In this document: in pieces, positions 36,101-43,038 of the stretch
Layout: each line of letters begins with the position of its first letter
How positions within the stretch are numbered: the stretch's first letter is position 1
Source of the DNA: Clostridia bacterium
GTDB taxonomy: Bacteria; Bacillota; Clostridia; Oscillospirales; Acutalibacteraceae
Direction of reading: 5' to 3'
DNA: 64,000 nt
Assembly: GCA_017416345.1 (NCBI GenBank)
Contig: JAFQCR010000016.1
Span: 34,932-98,931 of the forward strand
The notes under the pieces: model-generated
Told to the model about the DNA's origin: nothing
The model's database searches: none
The model's input: the letters and a program-made list of their open reading frames with translations, nothing else
Position numbers and translations under genes: made by a program

Positions 36101-36576
36101 TCGCTTTCATGGCAGAGATGGTAGAGAAGGGTACCACCGTTAACGCAGACATTATCGCTATGTCTATCCGTGAGGAGAAGGCAGCCGCTGATAACGACGG
36201 CGTTTACCAGTCGGCAGGTATCCGCTTCAGAGCACGTATCTCGGATTCTACTCTTGCAGGAGCTACCGAGATCGGTTATGTCTTTGCTCCCACCAACGCT
36301 CTCATCGAAGCAAACACGATCAGCATGGAAGATTACCTTGCACTTGACGGCAATGTAGCAGTCAAGGGTATTGCCAAGGCAGCCAACACCGATGTTATCT
36401 ATGAGAAGCTCGGCGAGAATTACACCGACTATCAGGCAGTTCTTACCGGCCTTACCAATGAGGCAGGCACCAAAGATCTTACCGATCTTGAAATTTCTGT
36501 TGCATTCTATGTAACCGGTGAAAACGGCACTACTTACTTCCAGTACGACAGCGTCAAGTTTTCGGATTTACAGTAA
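33130..36576 (+). CDS. large secreted modular surface protein with InlB-type B repeats
   Basis: 1148 residues. A clear signal peptide (residues 1-31, ending TVSA) directs Sec export. Several jelly-roll-like modules follow, each with strings such as YTITFDYRV, YTFALKYRV, YKITFVID and YRFTVRYKI, resembling carbohydrate-binding modules. Two Listeria-Bacteroides B repeats at about 405-462 and 634-711 carry the GWYADPNF / GWYKNY motifs. The C-terminal 200 residues (ADIIAMSIREEKAAADNDG onward) form another domain common in gut Clostridia. No LPXTG or dockerin is seen, so how it stays on the cell is unclear. Composition is Gly/Asp/Thr-rich with strongly biased codons. A 50-codon gene starts 15 nt after the stop. 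Confidence 0.88.
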   Translation: MKNTFKKAVSVLLAVIMVASLCTMAITTVSAEETTTFKDHGIYSGSYAEDRFLVENPDDPSEIVIKMPYGNGRYNYRLADPADLSMPFVVEKDKFYTITFDYRVDSVGNDETNLGFELYYGLTDTGGHGRKPASAKKSWAIYDIEGGNIDGVWRTAAIHFKANPYQVTEDVVTGQDPETGADIVDTNVIATLNNIYVTFYNSVGAEGYLKNFNIVEETDAGDNTLVDVTTDMKKTIDHTIGNASAYGSGMAGKLDEVTGNLVLSGGNSAAFATGGSAWVRHRCVVDNGGNRVAIYAGNSYTFALKYRVVTNSDWVTVGVGYAKSGVSDTSKESFAVKAEKTTGGETTEWRYLTGTFTPELNDGVTVAYPRIILSSAATTDAIEIESFAIAGSSMANVVTNLYNDNGDNITVKTGYKGTSVVVDGDKSAYNVEAGEWFMGWYADPNFNTALGDTVPTQSGTVYAKYPSTVIDFNQRGSYTKNYGHNITSATVDSVKGTLTAVGINTVGFMIPSYDADISDTDKSAFYQFKDGAKYKITFVIDSNDKQFTTIYTCADFAGSAGSRKTGSDAAHGHSIIPVIESATTISHTFNFKLAAAGYNGIDFRGDNTSISATVVFDKIIITEILNDAFVDGGLKSTVTLDYNDGVTEDETITVGYYDVKELPVPTREGYIFAGWYKNYRTTAHQIDTDDIPVSALAGHMGNYDATYVAQWVSTAVNRVEFSEGAYSNLGGGDKGGAFTIINDSAIDAESADHTYAMMDTVTTNKANNVYKVSLFNDDGSRMLAYEGVTYRFTVRYKIVDDRGSNGLQIGVARSGIGSYGPEGLDGVGSISVVATSKNTDGFVTATADFKVKGIYIADMGITESVTDKVQSQLALRMNSGIAFIDYVEVTAVSYTPAYANFIENATVTVDYENLTFTVIPDEGYEMMLGTAISKTTYLDYTIAEDPANSNKETCYPVDTDVNFYSDLYAENDGYTYGFYYDVAEGDRLSSIAFMAEMVEKGTTVNADIIAMSIREEKAAADNDGVYQSAGIRFRARISDSTLAGATEIGYVFAPTNALIEANTISMEDYLALDGNVAVKGIAKAANTDVIYEKLGENYTDYQAVLTGLTNEAGTKDLTDLEISVAFYVTGENGTTYFQYDSVKFSDLQ

Positions 36577-36591
36577 TAAGGAGGAATTATA

Positions 36592-36744
36592 ATGAAGATT
36601 TACGAGAAACCCGTGATCAGCATTGATGACCTTGTTGCTGATACCAAGCTTGCAAACGACCCGTATATTGATTCCCTTAACGACACCTTCGGCGATGAGC
36701 TTTCGGTTCCCGTTGGAGATGGCTGGGACGATTTTCTTGACTGA
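36592..36744 (+). CDS. 50-residue acidic peptide, possible RiPP-like or modified surface peptide
   Basis: ATG with a perfectly placed aaggagga site, 15 nt after the large secreted protein gene and followed by a strong terminator, so the two are cotranscribed. The peptide begins MKIYEKPVISIDDL and ends GDGWDDFLD; it is very acidic and has no signal peptide. The Y-x-x-P-x-I pattern near the N terminus resembles leader motifs bound by RiPP recognition elements, as in lasso peptide precursors, but no modifying enzyme lies nearby. It may also be a partner or chaperone-like peptide for the secreted protein. The function is unknown. Confidence 0.7.
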   Translation: MKIYEKPVISIDDLVADTKLANDPYIDSLNDTFGDELSVPVGDGWDDFLD

Positions 36745-36770
36745 TAACAGTCTGAATATCTGAAATTTTG

Positions 36771-36805
36771 CACCCGACACCCTAAAAAGTGTCGGGTGTT
36801 TTTTT
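36771..36805 (+). terminator. terminator of the surface-protein operon
   Basis: Perfect 10-bp stem CACCCGACAC and complement, 8-nt loop, seven T. Confidence 0.93.
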
Positions 36806-36828
36806 GTTGTTTCTTCAGCAAAGAATAA

Positions 36829-36846
36829 CCCCCGCTCTACCGGGGG
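36829..36846. repeat. GC hairpin at the left end of the repeat patch
   Basis: CCCCCG and CGGGGG with a 6-nt loop, the first of several hairpins in the gene-free interval 36806-37257. Confidence 0.6.
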
Positions 36847-36905
36847 GATAATAAAAAAGCGGAGCTAAAATAAAACGGGCGAGCTTGAAGCAAGCCCCAA
36901 AGAAA

Positions 36906-37018
36906 GCCTCCCCTGTGTAAGGGGAGGTGGATTTTGCCAAAGGCAAAAGACGGAGGGGTTGTAAAGAAACAATCTCTCAGTCGCCTGCGACGCCAGCTCC
37001 TTTTACTTGGAGGGAGCC
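36906..37018. repeat. MITE-like palindromic repeat (two inverted half-units)
   Basis: Left half: CCTCCCC/GGGGAGG hairpin, TGG, a second small hairpin (TTTTGCC/GGCAAAA), then GACGGAGGGGTTGT. Right half is the same pattern inverted, ACAATCTCTCAGTC, a small hairpin (GTCGC/GCGAC) and a GCTCC/GGAGG hairpin. The halves meet at a short A-rich centre. A second, truncated copy is at 63912. Confidence 0.75.
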
Positions 37019-37037
37019 TGTCAAGCTGTCCGTTTAC

Positions 37038-37149
37038 GGGTGGCAGTGCTTGTGATGCTATAATATTATTCAGTGACCCCTTTTAGGGGTCGGGCCAGTA
37101 ATCGCCCCTTCCGGGGGCTGAGCAAACCCCCGGTTGAACCGGGGGTTTT
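37038..37149 (-). repeat. multi-hairpin repeat, copy 1 (minus orientation)
   Basis: Read on the minus strand: hairpin CCCCCGG/CCGGGGG, TTTGCTCAGCC, hairpin CCCC/GGGG, TTACTGGC, hairpin GACCCC/GGGGTC, then a less conserved tail with GCACTGCCACC. The same order of hairpins and linkers recurs on the plus strand at 63795. On the plus strand the last hairpin is followed by TTTTG and may act as a terminator. Confidence 0.7.
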
Positions 37150-37164
37150 GATTGACACGAAAAT

Positions 37165-37185
37165 TGTGAATTTTGTCAATTCACA
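37165..37185. promoter_or_regulatory. perfect palindrome, candidate operator
   Basis: Arms TGTGAATT (37165-37172) and AATTCACA (37178-37185) with a 5-nt centre, ending 10 nt before the -35 of the TasA-like gene. Confidence 0.55.
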
Positions 37186-37195
37186 TAAAAAAATA

Positions 37196-37224
37196 TTGCA
37201 ATTTAAATTTGAATGTGTTATTAT
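37196..37224 (+). promoter_or_regulatory. promoter of the leader ORF/TasA-like gene
   Basis: TTGCAA, 17 nt, TATTAT. Confidence 0.6.
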
Positions 37225-37257
37225 AAAGTAGTTAATAAAGGGGAGTGTACCTTTTTT

Positions 37258-37344
37258 ATGAGAAACATCAAGTCACTTGATGTTTTTATCGGTATTAACG
37301 GATCGTCACCGCAATACATAAACTTAGCTTGTCAAAATAATTAA
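37258..37344 (+). CDS. 28-codon leader ORF
   Basis: ATG AGA start 13 nt after an aaggggag site, 28 codons, stop TAA overlapping the taaggagga ribosome site of the next gene. The product starts MRNIKSLDVFIGING and has no known relative that I can name. A hairpin with a T run (37264-37289) lies inside its first ten codons. It may be a regulatory leader peptide whose translation controls read-through and the start of the downstream gene, or simply a chance ORF in an untranslated leader. Confidence 0.4.
   Translation: MRNIKSLDVFIGINGSSPQYINLACQNN
37264..37289 (+). terminator. terminator-like hairpin in the leader
   Basis: AACATCAAG and CTTGATGTT with a 3-nt loop (TCA), then TTTT. AT-rich stem, so it is weak or conditional. 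Confidence 0.5.
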
Positions 37345-37356
37345 GGAGGAAGAAAA

Positions 37357-39600
37357 ATGACAAACAAGTCCACTAAAAAGGCATTGTTATTGAGCGTCCT
37401 TTCGATGCTTCTGTGCGTAGCAATGCTTGTCGGTACCACCTTTGCTTGGTTTACCGACTCCGTAACCTCCGGCAAGAACACTATCGTTGCCGGAAACCTC
37501 GACGTTGAGCTTGAGTACTCGAAGACTCCCGACGTCGAAGCCTCTTGGAAGACCGTAGAGGGCGCAACCGACCTTCTCGATCCCAATGCACTTTGGGAGC
37601 CCGGTCACGCAGAGGTCGTATACTTAAGAGTCAGAAATCTCGGAACCTTGGCACTCAAATATCAGTTCTCCATGAACATTTTCAAGGAGACTGTTGGTAA
37701 GAGTGTTCTCGGCAACGACATCCATCTTTCTGACTACCTCATGTACGGTGTAGCAGATTACACCGCAAAGTATGCTGACCGTGACGCTGCTATTGCCGCA
37801 GTTAAGGATGATGCTGTTGCATTGTCTGCCTACAGCAAAGCAGGCGACCTTTTGGCAACCAAGAACAACGTTGCAGACATCGACACCATCGCTTTGGTAG
37901 TTTATATGCCCACCACCGTTGGTAACGAGGCTAACTACCGTGGCGAGACCGTTCCTTCGATCGAGCTTGGTGTTGAGCTGAAGGCTACCCAGCTTATGTC
38001 TGAGGAGGACTTCTTCGGCAACGACTATGACAAGGATGCTGTTTACGCAGACCACTTTGTCGACACCGCAGCAGGTCTTAAAGATGCTCTTGCCGAGGGC
38101 GGCATCATCGCTCTTATGAACGATATGACCCTCACCGATGCACCTATTACCATTGCCGATGATACCGTTATCAACCTCAACGGCAATAAGCTCAACGGTG
38201 TTGCAACCAACGCTTCGGCATCAAACCTCATTACTGTTCCCGCAGGTAAGACCCTTACTCTGACCAACGGTGTTGTTGAGTTTGCTGCTACCACTCCCGA
38301 TCTTGATTGGGATCTGGGCTTCCCCGGCTATGCAAACAACACCATCAATTGCAGCGGTAAGCTTATCATTGACGGTGCTACCGTTATCAATAAGACCCCT
38401 GCAGGCGGCGCATCCTATGCAGTTGACTGCTATCCCGGTGCTGATCTCATCATCAATGACGGTGTTGTAGACGGTCACGGAAAGACCGCTATCCGTATGT
38501 TTGCAAACTCCGCAACCGTTCCCACCAGCGTTACCATCAATGGCGGTACCGTTGTCGGTAGCCGTGCAATATGGGTTCAGCTTCCGAGCTCCAATGCTGC
38601 CGTAGCTCCCCCTGCTAACCTTACCGTAAACGGCGGTAAGCTTGTTTCTACAGGCAGTATCTCTGGCGGTGTAGAGTATAATCTTGCTATCTACACCTAT
38701 TCTTTCGGCAACAGCTTTGATAAGACCGCCATCACCTTGAACGGCGGCGAGTACTTCGGAGATGTTGCTCTTGGCGGCGGCTCGAAGAACGGTGCTCATA
38801 TCATCAGCATTGATGAGGCTAACTGTAAGTTCTACGGTGATGTTTACAGCTACAACACCAACGATGGCTTGACCGATATCGATGCCAACGCAAACGGTGC
38901 TGTTGCTACCGACGATACCGCTCTTGACGAGGCTATTCAGGACGGCGCAGAAACCGTATTCCTTCCCTCGGGCGAGTACATCATTCCCGACTCTGCAAAG
39001 GGCAAGGAGCTGACCATCATCGGTACCGGTGATACCGTTATTGCTTCTCAGGATGACGGCGCAGCCGAGGGTGACTGTGACTACAGCTTTGACGGTTCGA
39101 CCGTAACCTTTGAAAATGTCACTATCACTACCTCCACAACCTATTTCCCCGGTTATGCAAGAATGAAGGGTATCTACAACAACTGCACCATCAACGGTGT
39201 TTGGACCTTGTATGATAACAGTGAGTTCAACAACTGCACCTTCAATGTTTCGGGAGATGTTTACAATGTTTGGACCTGGGGCGCAGCTGTCGCAACCTTC
39301 AACAACTGTACCTTCAATAACGACGGTAAGGCTATTCTGCTTTACGGCGGTGTTGACACCACTCTCACCGTTAACGACTGTGTATTCAATGATAACGGCG
39401 GCTTGACCGACCTTAAGGCAGCTATCGAAATCGGTAACGATTACGGCCGTTCTTACAACCTCATCGTTAACAACGCTGTTGTAAACGGCTATGAGATCAA
39501 CGACAAGGGTATCAGCACAGGCACCACCCTTTGGGGCAACAAGAACTCAATGGGCACCGATAAGCTCAACGTTGTTGTTGACGGCGTAGATGTTTATTGA
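37357..39600 (+). CDS. TasA/camelysin-like secreted protein with beta-helix body
   Basis: 747 residues. The N terminus is a SipW-dependent signal: hydrophobic stretch ALLLSVLSMLLCVAMLVGT then TFAWFTDSVTSGKNTIVAGNLDV (28-50), the hallmark of TasA/CalY-type exported proteins. Residues about 40-215 form the camelysin-like beta-sandwich. From about 230 on there are repeating short strands rich in Asn/Gly/Thr (DTVINLNGNKLNG, KLIIDGATVIN, VTINGGTVVGS, FNNCTFN), as in right-handed parallel beta-helices. It likely forms fibres or an adhesive surface structure. The matching SipW signal peptidase is not in the window. No anchor motif is visible. Confidence 0.85.
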   Translation: MTNKSTKKALLLSVLSMLLCVAMLVGTTFAWFTDSVTSGKNTIVAGNLDVELEYSKTPDVEASWKTVEGATDLLDPNALWEPGHAEVVYLRVRNLGTLALKYQFSMNIFKETVGKSVLGNDIHLSDYLMYGVADYTAKYADRDAAIAAVKDDAVALSAYSKAGDLLATKNNVADIDTIALVVYMPTTVGNEANYRGETVPSIELGVELKATQLMSEEDFFGNDYDKDAVYADHFVDTAAGLKDALAEGGIIALMNDMTLTDAPITIADDTVINLNGNKLNGVATNASASNLITVPAGKTLTLTNGVVEFAATTPDLDWDLGFPGYANNTINCSGKLIIDGATVINKTPAGGASYAVDCYPGADLIINDGVVDGHGKTAIRMFANSATVPTSVTINGGTVVGSRAIWVQLPSSNAAVAPPANLTVNGGKLVSTGSISGGVEYNLAIYTYSFGNSFDKTAITLNGGEYFGDVALGGGSKNGAHIISIDEANCKFYGDVYSYNTNDGLTDIDANANGAVATDDTALDEAIQDGAETVFLPSGEYIIPDSAKGKELTIIGTGDTVIASQDDGAAEGDCDYSFDGSTVTFENVTITTSTTYFPGYARMKGIYNNCTINGVWTLYDNSEFNNCTFNVSGDVYNVWTWGAAVATFNNCTFNNDGKAILLYGGVDTTLTVNDCVFNDNGGLTDLKAAIEIGNDYGRSYNLIVNNAVVNGYEINDKGISTGTTLWGNKNSMGTDKLNVVVDGVDVY

Positions 39601-39625
39601 TCCTTAACTAAATTCAAATTTCGCA

Positions 39626-39657
39626 GGGCAACCGCTTCGGTGGTTGCCTTGTTTTTT
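39626..39657 (+). terminator. terminator after the TasA-like gene
   Basis: GGCAACC and GGTTGCC stem with an 8-nt loop followed by a T-rich run. Confidence 0.8.
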
Positions 39658-39670
39658 GTCCGCAAACAGC

Positions 39671-39690
39671 GGGCGCTTCGTGAAGCGCCC
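39671..39690. repeat. short GC-rich palindrome
   Basis: Nine-bp arms GGGCGCTTC/GAAGCGCCC with a 2-nt centre, followed by CTACG; looks like a dispersed REP-type element. Confidence 0.5.
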
Positions 39691-39724
39691 CTACGCATTT
39701 GGATAACGGTTACAGTATCGGCTC

Positions 39725-39753
39725 TTGAAAAAACTGCTGTGGTGTGGTAAAAT
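39725..39753 (+). promoter_or_regulatory. promoter of the yibE/F-like gene
   Basis: TTGAAA, 17 nt, TAAAAT. Confidence 0.6.
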
Positions 39754-39775
39754 ATTTGCAAAAGGGGATGACGGA

Positions 39776-41035
39776 ATGCTTCAACGGTTGAAGACCTATT
39801 TCAAAACAAACCGATTGAAAATCGCTTTATATATAATTACCGTTGCCGTGTCAGCGATACTGCTGGTCATAGGCCACAAAATGACCTACCAAAAGGAAAC
39901 AATGTTTTTGGGCGGCTATGACGACGGCGCCTGCCACGCCACCGTTACCGAGGTGGTATCAAGTGATGTGGACAAGCATTTTATAGACGGTGAGATGATA
40001 GGCGAGGATATTACCATCGTTTTTAAGTGCGAGATCACCGACGGTGAGCTTAAAGGACAGACCGTTGAGGGTATGGAGAGCATCTCGGCCTTCGATTCGG
40101 TCAAGCTTGAACCGGTGAAAAAGGGAGATAAGATACTGATAATCGCCACCGAGGATGAGGAATACGGCTGGTATCTTTATGATTATGACCGCTCATTGCC
40201 CTTGTGGATATTGGGGCTTGCGTTTGTTGTGCTGGTGCTGTTGTTTGGCCGCAAAAAGGGTATCAACACGGTCATTTCATTGGGATTTACCTGTGCGGCC
40301 GTGTTTATGATATTTGTGCCGTCGGTCTTGTCGGAGCACAATATCTACCTCTGGTCGATCATCACCTGCGTGTATATTATCGCAATGACCCTCACCGTGA
40401 CCGAGGGCTATTCCAAAAAGACGCTGGCGGCGGTCATAGGCTGTACCTCGGGCGTTATTGTGGCAGGAATTTTGACCGTTGTCTGCTCACACTTTATGAA
40501 GATGTCGGGTGTCACGGGGGATGAGTCCATAAATATTTCGATGAACCTTTATATCGATCTCAATGCGCTGATATTTGCAGGAATAATCCTCGGTGCGGTC
40601 GGTGCCGTTATGGATGTTTCGGTGTCGATCTCGTCGTCCTTGAAGGAGATACACGATCAGGTTGAAAAGCCAACGTTTACGGGGCTTGTGCGCTCGGGCA
40701 TGAATATCGGACGGGATATTATGGGCACCATGGCCAACACGCTGGTGCTGGCTTACATCGGCTGTGAGCTGTCTGCAACCCTGTTGCAGGTGATGTATTC
40801 TTCGTCGGTGTCCACGCTGTTCAGCCGTGAAAAGATCGTTGCCGAGCTGTTGCAGGCGCTGGTGGGAAGCATCGGTATACTGCTGACCATTCCGCTGACG
40901 GCGGTCGTGAGTGCGGCGCTTTACACAAATTTCGGGTTCAAACGTAAGCCGAAGCCCCAAGACCCCACCGCCGACAAATACTATGTCGAGCCCGCCGAAG
41001 AGCCCAGTCTTTTTGAAAAGTCAGACGGGCAGTAG
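39776..41035 (+). CDS. YibE/F family membrane protein
   Basis: 419 residues. First membrane helix near 15-32, an extracellular beta-rich domain (about 35-130), then about seven helices with the YibE/F features LLFGRKKGINTVISLGF, ILGAVGAVMDVSVSISSSL and GRDIMGTMANTLVLAYIG. Family members are predicted transporters of unknown substrate. ATG 39776 has a ggggatgacgg site; the longer frame from 39725 reads through the promoter and is rejected. The C-terminal tail is charged and cytoplasmic. Confidence 0.87.
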   Translation: MLQRLKTYFKTNRLKIALYIITVAVSAILLVIGHKMTYQKETMFLGGYDDGACHATVTEVVSSDVDKHFIDGEMIGEDITIVFKCEITDGELKGQTVEGMESISAFDSVKLEPVKKGDKILIIATEDEEYGWYLYDYDRSLPLWILGLAFVVLVLLFGRKKGINTVISLGFTCAAVFMIFVPSVLSEHNIYLWSIITCVYIIAMTLTVTEGYSKKTLAAVIGCTSGVIVAGILTVVCSHFMKMSGVTGDESINISMNLYIDLNALIFAGIILGAVGAVMDVSVSISSSLKEIHDQVEKPTFTGLVRSGMNIGRDIMGTMANTLVLAYIGCELSATLLQVMYSSSVSTLFSREKIVAELLQALVGSIGILLTIPLTAVVSAALYTNFGFKRKPKPQDPTADKYYVEPAEEPSLFEKSDGQ

Positions 41036-41059
41036 TTTTCTGCAAAAATTATACCGAAT

Positions 41060-41099
41060 AAAAGATCCGTTGGTCTTGGATATACCAACGGATCTTTTT
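41060..41099. terminator. bidirectional terminator
   Basis: Fifteen-bp stem AAAAGATCCGTTGGT and complement, 9-nt loop, T run, between convergent genes. Confidence 0.93.
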
Positions 41100-41105
41100 A
41101 TATCA

Positions 41106-41927
41106 TTATTTCAGCTTTAAGCGGTATTCGGAGGGGGTCATGCCGTGCTTTTGGCGGAACACCTTGGTAAAATAGTTCTGATCCGAAAATCCGCACTCGG
41201 TAGCTACCGATTTTATGCCGACTTGGCTTTCTTGAAGCATTTTTTCGGCCTTTTCAAGTCGGTAAAGGTTGATGTATTCGCCAACCGTAACGCCGTACCT
41301 TTCTTTAAAGGTGTTCATCAGCGTGGTTCGGCTGCAGCCAAAGGTCTCGCATAGCAGTTGGACCGAAAGCTTCCTTTGATAAAATTTATTGATGTAGCTT
41401 TTGATGCCGTGGGCAAGGTCACGGTCCTTGGCGGTCAGACGGTTGGTCTGGGTCATATATTCCGCAAGAATATCAAGGATATTGATATAGCTTCCCAAAA
41501 TGTCGCTTTTTATCACGGGGATGCTTTTGCAGGCCTTGTCAAGTGCCTGGCGGTTGCTGAATAGCTCCTGCGACAGCCGTTTTATCTCAATAAGGCTTGA
41601 AGGGTCGTCATCCGAGATCTGTCCCATCATAAAATAACCCGTAAGATTGCCGTAGTTATATATCGGCGCCACGGTTTCGATCAATCCGCAATGGCACTTG
41701 TAGGTGTAGGGCAGGCCGGTGTTCCTTACCTGCTCGAAGGCAAGGTCGTCGGCGGCGTGGCATCTTGCCTTCACGCCTTCATTTTGCTGAACCGTACGGC
41801 AAAAGTCCGAAAGGCTCTGCGGAAAGGCGGCAATTTCATTGCGGTCAAGGTCGTGGAGCGATATTCTGGCTCCCGTTATGCGGTTAAAATCCTTCAGTAT
41901 CTCAAGCGTTTGTATTCTTGTATCCAT
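41106..41927 (-). CDS. PocR-domain AraC family regulator of the amino-sugar operon
   Basis: 273 residues. N-terminal PocR ligand domain (about 1-165): FNRITGARISLHDLDR, a cysteine cluster FCRTVQ, RCHAAD, YKCHCGLIE and GYFMMGQI, typical of sensory PocR folds. C-terminal AraC DNA-binding domain with CETFGCSRTTLMNTFKERYG and SVATECGFSDQNYFTKVFRQ. It faces the nag operon across a 142-bp interval whose two promoters overlap at their -35 boxes, so it very probably controls that operon in response to an amino-sugar signal. Confidence 0.9.
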   Translation of the reverse strand: MDTRIQTLEILKDFNRITGARISLHDLDRNEIAAFPQSLSDFCRTVQQNEGVKARCHAADDLAFEQVRNTGLPYTYKCHCGLIETVAPIYNYGNLTGYFMMGQISDDDPSSLIEIKRLSQELFSNRQALDKACKSIPVIKSDILGSYINILDILAEYMTQTNRLTAKDRDLAHGIKSYINKFYQRKLSVQLLCETFGCSRTTLMNTFKERYGVTVGEYINLYRLEKAEKMLQESQVGIKSVATECGFSDQNYFTKVFRQKHGMTPSEYRLKLK

Positions 41928-41963
41928 TAGGCTCTCCGTAAAATTTGTACTATTTTACTAATG

Positions 41964-41992
41964 ATTATACTATTATTAGGTTGAAAAATCAA
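41964..41992 (-). promoter_or_regulatory. promoter of the PocR-AraC gene
   Basis: On the minus strand TTGATT, 17 nt, TATAAT. Its -35 is immediately next to the -35 of the opposite promoter. Confidence 0.65.
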
Positions 41993-42009
41993 GTATTATG
42001 TTTTACAAT
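41981..42009 (+). promoter_or_regulatory. promoter of the amino-sugar operon
   Basis: TTGAAA, 17 nt, TACAAT. The junction with the divergent promoter forms the palindrome TTGA-4 nt-TCAA at 41981-41992. Confidence 0.65.
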
Positions 42010-42069
42010 TTAGTTGTAAGGTGATACAAAAGTATCCGAATAGTGGAATTACTTGACGGGAGTGATTTT

Positions 42070-43020
42070 ATGAAGTATTATATTGGTGTTGACATTGGCG
42101 GAACCAACATTGCCGTCGGCGTGGTGGATGAGAACTTTGACATCAAGTGCAAGGGCTCCATCAAAACCAACGCACCGCGTAGTGCCGAGTCGATCTGTGA
42201 CGACATAGCAGGTCTTTGCAAGAGCCTTTGTGAGAAAAACGGCATTGACTACGGCGATATTCTAGGCGTCGGTGTGGCAAGCCCCGGAATCATCAAGGAC
42301 GGCGTTGTGGTTTTTGCGTCCAATCTTCAGTTTGACAATGTGCCGTTGAAGGCTATGCTTGAGGCAAGAACCGGCAAAAAATGCGCCGTTTGCAATGATG
42401 CAAATGCGGCGGCTCTGGCCGAGTATGTTGCAGGCGCAGGCAAGGGCTACCATTCGCTCGTTGCGGTCACCATCGGAACGGGTGTCGGCGGCGGAATCGT
42501 GCTTGAGGGCAAGATCTGGGAAGGCTTTAACGGCGCAGGTGCCGAGATAGGTCATATCGTGACCGTTCCCGGCGGAAGGCTTTGTACCTGCGGCAACCGT
42601 GGCTGTCTTGAGACCTACTGCTCTGCAACGGCACTGATAAACGACACAAAAGAGGCTATGATCAACAACCCCGACAGTAAGCTGTGGGAGATATGCGGTC
42701 ATACCGATAATGTAACGGGTAAGTCAGCCTACGATGCCGCCGAAATGGGGGACGAGGTCGCCAAAAATGTTATCAAAAAGTTTATAAAATACCTTAGCAT
42801 CGGTGTTGCAAATATTATCACTCTGCTTCAGCCTGAGGTGGTGTGTATCGGCGGAGGTATGTCGGCCGAGGGTGAAACGCTTATTGCTCCGCTTGACAAG
42901 CTGGTTAAGGAAAGTGGTGTTATAAGGTCGCTTTCCAAGCGTCCCAAGATAAGGGCAGCAGGTCTTTTTAACGATGCAGGTATAGTCGGCGCAGCAGCCG
43001 AGGTAATAGCAGAAGATTAA
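42070..43020 (+). CDS. ROK family sugar kinase
   Basis: 316 residues. ROK motifs in order: GVDIGGTNIAVGVVD (ATP phosphate loop), GVGVASPGII, CNDANAAALAE, TIGTGVGGGIV, GAEIGHI and the zinc motif CTCGNRGCLE. It phosphorylates a hexose at C6; in this operon the likely substrate is N-acetylglucosamine, N-acetylmannosamine or glucose. ATG 42070 has a gggagtg site; the open frame 9 codons upstream is less suitable. First gene of the operon. Confidence 0.9.
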   Translation: MKYYIGVDIGGTNIAVGVVDENFDIKCKGSIKTNAPRSAESICDDIAGLCKSLCEKNGIDYGDILGVGVASPGIIKDGVVVFASNLQFDNVPLKAMLEARTGKKCAVCNDANAAALAEYVAGAGKGYHSLVAVTIGTGVGGGIVLEGKIWEGFNGAGAEIGHIVTVPGGRLCTCGNRGCLETYCSATALINDTKEAMINNPDSKLWEICGHTDNVTGKSAYDAAEMGDEVAKNVIKKFIKYLSIGVANIITLLQPEVVCIGGGMSAEGETLIAPLDKLVKESGVIRSLSKRPKIRAAGLFNDAGIVGAAAEVIAED

Positions 43021-43038
43021 ATTTCAGGAGTGTTTTTT

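Noticed and set aside
36592-36744. Complete RiPP biosynthetic cluster
   Set aside because: Only a leader-like short ORF is present; no cyclase, radical SAM enzyme, protease or exporter lies nearby.
36829-37149. CRISPR array
   Set aside because: The hairpins differ in sequence and spacing; there are no regular direct repeats with spacers and no cas genes.
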